This document shows, one piece after another, positions 58,508 through 64,000 of a stretch of DNA of 64,000 nt. A program made the translations under genes and the position numbers. Position 1 is the first letter of the stretch, and every line of letters begins with the position of its first letter. The DNA is from Aquilaria yunnanensis (Eukaryota; Streptophyta; Magnoliopsida; Malvales; Thymelaeaceae): NCBI GenBank assembly GCA_039654915.1, contig CM077598.1:76722041-76786040 (forward strand). Reading direction: 5' to 3'. The notes beneath the pieces are model-generated. The model ran no database searches. It had not been told where the DNA came from and was given only the letters and a program-made list of their open reading frames with translations.

Positions 58508-59900
58508 CATGTACCCAAGGAACTTTCCCGAGGTCACCCCGAACATGCATTTTTCAGGATTGAGATGAATCCCGAAGGCTTTGAGCTTTTGGAAAGTTTC
58601 CTCTAGATCTGCAATGTGGTTGCGAGGGAGCTTGCTTTTGACTATCATATCGTCAACATACACCTCCATGTTTCTCCTTATTTGGTCCTTAAAGACCTTG
58701 TTCATCAACCTTCGGTAGGTGGCTCCTGCATTTTTAAGCCCGAAGGGCATCCTGACGTAGCAGTATGTTCCTCCCTCGGTGATGAAGGCGGTTTTTTCTT
58801 CATCTTCGGGGTCCATCCTTATTTGATGGTAGCCGCTGAAGGCGTCTAGGAAACTTAGGAGCCCGTATTCGGCAGTTGAGTCTACCAGTTGGTCTATTGG
58901 CGGAAGAGGGTATGAGTCTCTCGGGCAAGCATCGTTCAAGTTTCTGAAGTCGATGAACATCCGGAGTTTGCTACTGCCTTCTTTTGTGGCGATCACCACG
59001 TTGCTTAACCATTCGGGGTATTTGACCTCCCTGATGACTTCAGCGTCTAACAGGCGCTGGACTTCGGTTTTCACAAAGTTGCTCTTTTGGGCTGAGATGC
59101 TTCGCTTCTTTTGCCGGACAGGCTTTGCTTGCAGGCTTACTTTGAGGCTATGCTGTATTATGCCAGGGTGCACCCCTGGCATGTCTTTCGGCGAGTAAGC
59201 AAAGAGATCTTTATTTCCCAGTAGAAAAGATACAAGGTTTTTCTTGTCACCTTCGGGCAAGCTCTTCCCTATTCGGGTAGATTGTCCTGGGACAAGTTCC
59301 ACTATTTCCATTTCTGCTCTCATGGGATCTCCTTCTTTGTCCTTCTCTGGTGCCTTTGCCTCCATTGTTTGTGCGAGGTTATTTGGCGGAGCTTTTCGCG
59401 CTTTTACAAACACCTTCCTTACCTCGGCTTGATCTATGAAGACCTCTGCATCCCCATCCTTGGTGGCGAATGTGACAGTCAAGTACTTCACGTCAGGGCG
59501 AATGTGCAGGTTTCCCTGTGTCTGCCTTCCAAGAATGGCGTTGTACGAAGAAGGAACGTCCATGACGATAAATCTCGCCATTGTGGAGGCGTACAACTCA
59601 GCTGTTCCGTCGACCGAAGTTCCTTTCATCATTAGGGGCAGATCAATCCATCCGAGGACAGGTAGTTCGGACGGTCCAACCCCGAAGGTGGGCGCAGTGA
59701 CAGGCTTGAGCTCGCTGCTGGAGATGTCCAAATTCGGCAGTAAATGCGAGAATAGGACGTCAGTATTTGATCCGTCATCAAGCAACACTCTTTTGACGTC
59801 CCAGTTCCCTATCCTTGCCATGATTAGTAGCGGATCGTCATGGGGGAAGATGACAGTGGATCCATCCTTGTGAGCCAGTTTCTTTGCCGGACTCTGATAT
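58508..59900 (-). pseudogene. pol: element C pol, protease and RT part
   Basis: Minus strand, open as one 538-codon frame (60088-58472) with the end of gag. Protease VLLDDGSNTDVLF; RT MFIDFRNLNDACPRDSYPLPP, MPFGLKNAGATYRRL and YVDD at 58660-58649. It ends GYMVS at the D insertion and resumes at 47293. Arg for Gln in ATYRRL and Phe for Cys in MFIDF depart from the other copies. Confidence 0.9.
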
Positions 59901-61613
59901 TCCATGACCGCAATCTCTCTGGCCTTCCGCTTTCTTTCCGAGGATGGGAGCCCCGTAGTGATGGTTTGTATCACCCCTGCAGGAGGAGGAGGGCACTTTT
60001 TCGGGCTTTTGTTTCTCCGTCTATCGGAGTTGTAGCCCTCGCCTTCGGCCCTTTCTTCCTCATCTTTTCTTCCTTTTAGGGAAGGCATCCGCAGATATTT
60101 CTGAAGTTGGCCGAGTTTTATCAGCGACTCAATGTACTTCTTCAGTTGGAAGTAGTCTTCGGTGTCGTGGCCGTGGTCGCGGTGAAACTAGCAAAACTTC
60201 TTGATGTTTTTCTTGTTATCAGCGGTCATGGCCCTTGGCCGCCGAATCTGCGTCCCCTGCCTTTCCAGCGCCATGAGGATGTTTGTCCGTGTAGTGGTAA
60301 GGGGTGTCAAGCTTTGCAGTTTGCTTCCCCGCATCCTCTGAGGTCGGCCTGCCTGTTCAGTTGGATGCCGGACTTGCTGATTGGACCCTTCGGTGCGGTT
60401 GTGATCGGACTTCGGCCCAGCCATTCTCAGCTTCTCGGCGGTCATGTGCTGTTCGGCCATTTGGTAAAATTCTCCGAGGGTGTCCGGGGGGTCCTTTGAG
60501 AACTCATAAAACAGCTGTGAGTCTCGCCGAAGCCCCCGTGTCATGGCGAGGATGCGTATTTAAGGCCGGAAGTCCGGGACGCTTAGAGCTTCCCTGTTGA
60601 ATCTTTCGACATAGTCTCGGATGGTTTCTCCATTTCTCTGCTGTATGTCGAACATCTGAACAGGCATCTTCGCCGTTGGCCGGCTTCCAATAAATTGTTG
60701 CCCGAAGGCCATAGACAACTCCTGGAACTCAGTGATGGCTCCTGGGGGCAATGAGTTGTACCACGCAGTTGCTGGTCCCGTGAGGGTGACCTCGAAGCAT
60801 TTACACATGGTAGCGTCGTCAGCACCATGCATTATCATGCTGCGTCTGTACTTGGTCAGATGGGCCTGCGGATCAGTGCGGCCATCATAAATCTCCAGCC
60901 GAGGTACCCTGAAGTCGCCTGGCATGGCTGCCTCGGCCACGACCCGGGTGAATGGGGACCCATCTTCGCAGAAGGCTCCCGTCAGCCTGTCCCAGACGGG
61001 TTTGTGAGCTACCTGCTTTTCCACCCTGTCTAGCCGTGCTAGTATCCTTTCCATGAGAACTGTGGCGTTATGCTATTCCTCTGGGAAGGGAGATCGTCGG
61101 CGCCTCTTCGGGGAGCCAGTTTGGCGCTGAGGGGATAGGGACCTCGCCTCTGGCGACGAACTCCTTTGCTGTGAGACTTTCGGTCGCTTGGACCCAGTTT
61201 GTCCCACAGGCCGTTTCCCGAGGGGTATATTCTCTGTAGACGATTCTTCGCGCGGGTCTCCGCTTCCCGAACTGCGATGAGTCGACCTCGGGCTTTTCTC
61301 TCGAGGGTGTGCAGGTGAGGGAGGCCTTTGGGCCTGTGCCTGTTGTGACCCGGTCGATCTGCTGTGTCATTTCGGCCACGACCGAACGCCGAAACTCCCT
61401 CATAAAGCTTATAGTGATTACTAGAGGGCGATCTTCCTCAGGTGCAGAAGTCCCTGGGAGTGTTTGCTCAGCAGCTGGTTGTGTCTCAGGCGCGGATGGA
61501 GACTTCGGGAGTCCCCTGTCCTTCAAACGCCGAGTTTCAACGACGGCGATCTCAGAGCGGGTTCCCACAGACGGCGCCAAAGGATGCCCAGGGGCTTCAT
61601 CGTTGGTAGTCAT
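59901..61613 (-). pseudogene. gag: element C gag, broken
   Basis: Starts at the U5 ATG 61613 (MTTNDEAPGHPLAPSVGTRSE), in frame through the primer site; a frameshift near 61350 (after QQIDR) and more in the basic region. It is open 61054-60560 through the Gag domain, with TAA near 60562, then TAG at 60190-60188 inside the zinc knuckle (CQF becomes C-stop-F). The last knuckle Cys is Tyr (DTEDYFQ, near 60150), so the zinc site is lost twice over. Confidence 0.88.
61561..61579 (-). other. element C primer-binding site
   Basis: Minus-strand TGGCGCCGTCTGTGGGAAC, identical to A, two bases from the LTR. The LTR's last base is C instead of A (CATCC). Confidence 0.85.
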
Positions 61614-61866
61614 GGTGACTGATGGAGGGACTCCCGGAGAGGAAGAATGCTTGGTGGCCGGTTTGCCCAAGGGAGAGTCCTTGAGATGTTCAGAAAAATT
61701 GGGTTAGGAGGTCCTCGGGGTGTTTTTCCGGGGAGGAGCCTCCGACGCCCAAGTCAGTGGTGCTGAGAGGAGGCAGAGGAAATAGCACTAAGGGGTTCAG
61801 TGAACTCGCCTGGTCGTATTTTCTCAGAGTGAGGAGTTAGGATATTTGCCAGCCGTTTGCCAGGGT
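61582..61866 (-). repeat. element C 5' LTR, truncated to 285 bp
   Basis: Matches the 3' LTR at 29591-29875 closely up to 'gccagggt', then switches to unrelated sequence at 61867. The missing about 573 bp include the TATA box, G-box and the U3 end, so this copy has no promoter left at its 5' end. Confidence 0.9.
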
Positions 61867-62036
61867 CTCAGGCACAACCAAGAATGGCAAGGATCCATTA
61901 AAGATAACTAGTGGACCAATGACAAGGAAGAAGGTTAAGGAGCTCACTAGTGCACTTCAAGCTCGGATGTTGACAGATTGGCGATGTTCTGGTGGAAAAA
62001 TCATATCTTCAGCTAAACAGATCAGAATTAAGTAAT
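61867..62036 (+). pseudogene. pol C-terminal fragment of an unrelated Ty3/gypsy element
   Basis: Reads in one frame to a TAA: ...KDPLKITSGPMTRKKVKELTSALQ... The 'GP(I/M)TR(x)(R/K)(x)K' stretch is typical of the end of Ty3/gypsy polyproteins in dicots, just before the 3' LTR. About 55 codons remain, cut at the left by the junction with element C. Assignment rests on motif memory only. Confidence 0.5.
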
Positions 62037-62884
62037 TCTTGATTCATTGGAAAGATAACATCTGAAGCTACAAGTCATATGAAGACCATCAAACCCAGTT
62101 TGCAGGATAAGGAGGTCCAATTTAGCTTCAAAGTCGCGATTTACGAGTTATCGCTGGTTCAGAAGCAGTTGCAGTATTTTGGGAATATCTTTCGATTCAG
62201 AAGTCCATTTTGTGTGATTCAAGTGTGGTTTCGAAGCTAAGAAAGAGATCTACAACTTTTATGCTTTGCATTTTGAGAAAGCATTGCTGCATCAAGTTCG
62301 AATTTCAGCTTGAAGTTGGTGACACAAGCCAGAATCACCCAAGAAGGCTATTTTGGAGTTTTTATGGCCAATCTTGTTTTGTAACGTATTTATATTTTAT
62401 TTTCGTTCAAATCCTATTTAGATACATTATTTAGGAAGTCATTTAGGCTATGGAATAGTTTTAAATCATTTTGGGCAAGTGGAATACGCTGCATTTATTA
62501 AACTTGTTCAAACTAGGAATTAGAGTCCTAATTTGACTAGGATTTCCTATGTCTTTGTATCTAGGATTCCTAAGGGATTTAGGCTGCGAATTTTGCCTAG
62601 CTTTTAACCCTAGTTTAGGCCTATATAAAGGCACATATTCTGGATGTAAACACACAGATTATTGCCGAAATAATATTGCTCTTTGGAGAGGTTTTCTCTT
62701 TGGTTCTTTGTGGACTGCCTTGGTGCACAAGTGTGCTTGTGTTCTTGGAGTTCTATACTTCTCGTTTCTAATCACAGGTTGATTAGGGGTGGGGGTTTTA
62801 AACCTAGTCTCTTTGATGTCTTGTGCAGCTTGAATCACATCTTGGGCGCGTTTCATGGTCTTTATACCATCGGGGTTCGCATCA
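62037..62884 (+). repeat. element E LTR (left end not located)
   Basis: Ends GGGTTCGCATCA two bases before an initiator-Met primer site. It contains TATATAAA at 62622-62629 and AT-rich U3. I could not find the TG start with confidence; it lies somewhere after the pol stop at 62036. Confidence 0.7.
62622..62629 (+). promoter_or_regulatory. element E LTR TATA box
   Basis: TATATAAA in the context GGCC-TATATAAA-GGCAC, about 255 bp before the LTR end. Confidence 0.65.
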
Positions 62885-62886
62885 GT

Positions 62887-62898
62887 TGGTATCAGAGC
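62887..62898 (+). other. element E primer-binding site (tRNA initiator Met)
   Basis: TGGTATCAGAGC, complementary to the 3' end of plant initiator-Met tRNA, the commonest primer of plant LTR retrotransposons. Two bases separate it from the LTR end. Confidence 0.9.
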
Positions 62899-63796
62899 CA
62901 CAAGTTCCATTGAAGGACATATCTTGTGTTCTTGTTTCCCTTCGTTTTTCTTTCAATTCTGTCCAGTAATTTTCGTGTTTTAATTCTCTGTTTTAATCTG
63001 TTTTCTTCTTGTTTCAGGTCTGTTCTTTAAATTCCATCCTTGTTCAAGTCCAAAAATCACAAAAACAACAAAAAGAAGTCAATACGTGTTGTCTAGTTTT
63101 CTCGGTTTCAAATTGTTTGTTCCTGATTATTTCTTATCTTTCTGTTTCATGTCCAGCCTTGTTAACCTTTCTTGTTTTCATTGTTTCCAGAATCCTAGAG
63201 TCAAGAAAACACCAAAAAAAGAAGGATCCAAGTTGAGGAAGTTTCGGTATCAAAAAGTTGCTTCAAATTGTGCCAATTTCACTAGTTTTCTTGTCTTGGC
63301 CGAAAAGAATTTTAACTTTTTGTCTTTGGCAGCAAGGAGTTTCAAGGAGAACGTTTGGTTAGCATCAAAACAGCAAGCAAAAAAAAAAAAAGGAGGAAAA
63401 AAAAAAGGAAGGAAAAGAAAAGAAAAAGAAAGAGCAAAGAAAAGAAAAGAAAAGAGCTTGCAAAAAGAAGTTTTCTCAAAGTGTTGAAAGTTTTGCGCCC
63501 CAAAACCTATCCCATTGTTTTTAAGCCAAAAAGCTTTCTTTGTGGTTCTTGTGATCATCAATTGCAAGAGCTTCCTAGAGTCTTTTAAAGCTTGTTTAGC
63601 CCACCTCTTTTGGAGTCAAAATAGTTCTTCAAAAATTCAAGTTTTCTTGTGTGCTTTGAGGATAGTTTTCTTAGAACTTTGGAGAACTCTTTGAATAAGC
63701 AATATCTCACTAACAAATTGAGTGTTTTGAGTGTTCATATTTTGAGTGAAACACGTGAGGTGAGTGTTTGTGAGGATCTTTGTTATTTTCAGGAGT
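62899..63796 (+). other. element E leader, low-complexity A/G tract
   Basis: About 900 bp between primer site and gag with no convincing gene. A Lys-coding A/G-rich tract lies at 63370-63450. Such long leaders are usual in Ty3/gypsy elements of this kind. Confidence 0.55.
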
Positions 63797-64000
63797 ATGG
63801 AGGGCCAGGAGGATAGAAAGATGGAAGTTAGACACAATAAGGAGCCTACCATGAGAGAATTTCAAGAAACTCTCAATAAACTTGTGGGGAGGATTGAAGA
63901 CATTGATTTGAGGTTGCCAAGGAAACCAAATCCCATCTTGCAACCAAGGAGAGGACCAAGGAGAGAAGAACCCGAGGAGGAAGAAAGAGTTTGGCATGAC
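63797..64000 (+). CDS. gag: element E gag, 5' end, runs off the window
   Basis: 68 codons open to the window edge, starting MEGQEDRKMEVRHNK and rich in charged residues (MREFQETLNKLVGRIEDIDLRL, then PRRGPRREEPEEEERVWHD). Position after primer site and leader, and the style of the N-terminus, fit Gag of a chromoviral-type Ty3/gypsy element. No conserved domain is reached before the edge, so the call depends on context. Confidence 0.65.
   Translation, partial: MEGQEDRKMEVRHNKEPTMREFQETLNKLVGRIEDIDLRLPRKPNPILQPRRGPRREEPEEEERVWHD

Larger units (their letters stand above)
29591..61866 (-). mobile_element. element C: Tat-type element, minus orientation, split by B and D, 5' LTR truncated
   Basis: In plus coordinates: 3' LTR 29591-30448, antisense gene, spacer, pol end 33943-35261, element B, pol 46266-47293, element D, pol/gag 58508-61613, primer site, truncated 5' LTR 61582-61866. 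Without B, D and their duplications it is about 10.1 kb; with a full 5' LTR it would be about 10.6 kb. The pol reading joins across both insertions (K-N-T|E-A-D-C-L-A-K at B; G-Y-M-V-S|E-R-G-I-D at D), which proves the nesting. Confidence 0.93.

Noticed and set aside
62887..62898. tRNA-like matches at primer sites
   Set aside because: Only the 12-19 bases complementary to tRNA 3' ends are present; there is no tRNA gene fold.
63355..63588. Lys/Arg-rich frame near the end of the window
   Set aside because: Low-complexity A/G tract in the element E leader; composition alone explains the frame.

Overview
The window is repeat-rich nuclear DNA of a flowering plant, probably heterochromatin. No single-copy host gene, rRNA, tRNA gene or CRISPR array was seen. 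Almost everything is Ty3/gypsy LTR-retrotransposon sequence. Most of it belongs to one group whose Gag, protease, RT, second RNase H and integrase look like the plant Tat lineage. The species cannot be named from the sequence.

Layout. 1-5897: old decayed repeats, with an LTR fragment of the main group (736-1097), about 3.5 kb of unidentified non-coding DNA, and the start of another LTR (4593 onward). 5898-16988: element A, complete with both LTRs and a 5-bp target duplication (catac). 17711 onward: a nested stack. Element G (minus strand, old) is split by a 2.5-kb solo LTR 'I' (20367-22852) and by element F (plus strand, from 25322). F is split by element C (minus strand, 29591-61866). C is split by element B (plus strand, 35262-46260, target duplication ggtgt) and by element D (minus strand, 47299-58502, target duplication gatac). 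C stops abruptly inside its 5' LTR at 61866, and the missing right halves of C's LTR, F and G do not follow. 61867-64000 is an unrelated Ty3/gypsy element E: a pol-end fragment, an LTR, an initiator-Met primer site, a leader and the start of gag.

Each Tat-like element has the order LTR, primer site, gag-protease-RT-RNase H-second RNase H-integrase (one frame when unbroken), a repeat-rich spacer, a second gene on the OPPOSITE strand, short tandem repeats, polypurine tract, LTR. The antisense gene is the most notable content. In all five copies (A, B, C, D, G) it has a TATA box of its own, the same four-exon plan with short introns (the first acceptor is deleted in C), an N-terminal domain resembling the 'putative gypsy-type transposon' family, and a C-terminal coiled coil. 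Gag of these elements appears to start inside the LTR and to be translated through the primer-binding site.

Every gag-pol copy carries stops and/or frameshifts, so none is autonomous as it stands. By-eye LTR divergence is about 2% for D and 3-4% for A and B, so these insertions are fairly recent; G and F are much more decayed. Boundaries given with target duplications are firm. Gag/pol borders are approximate.
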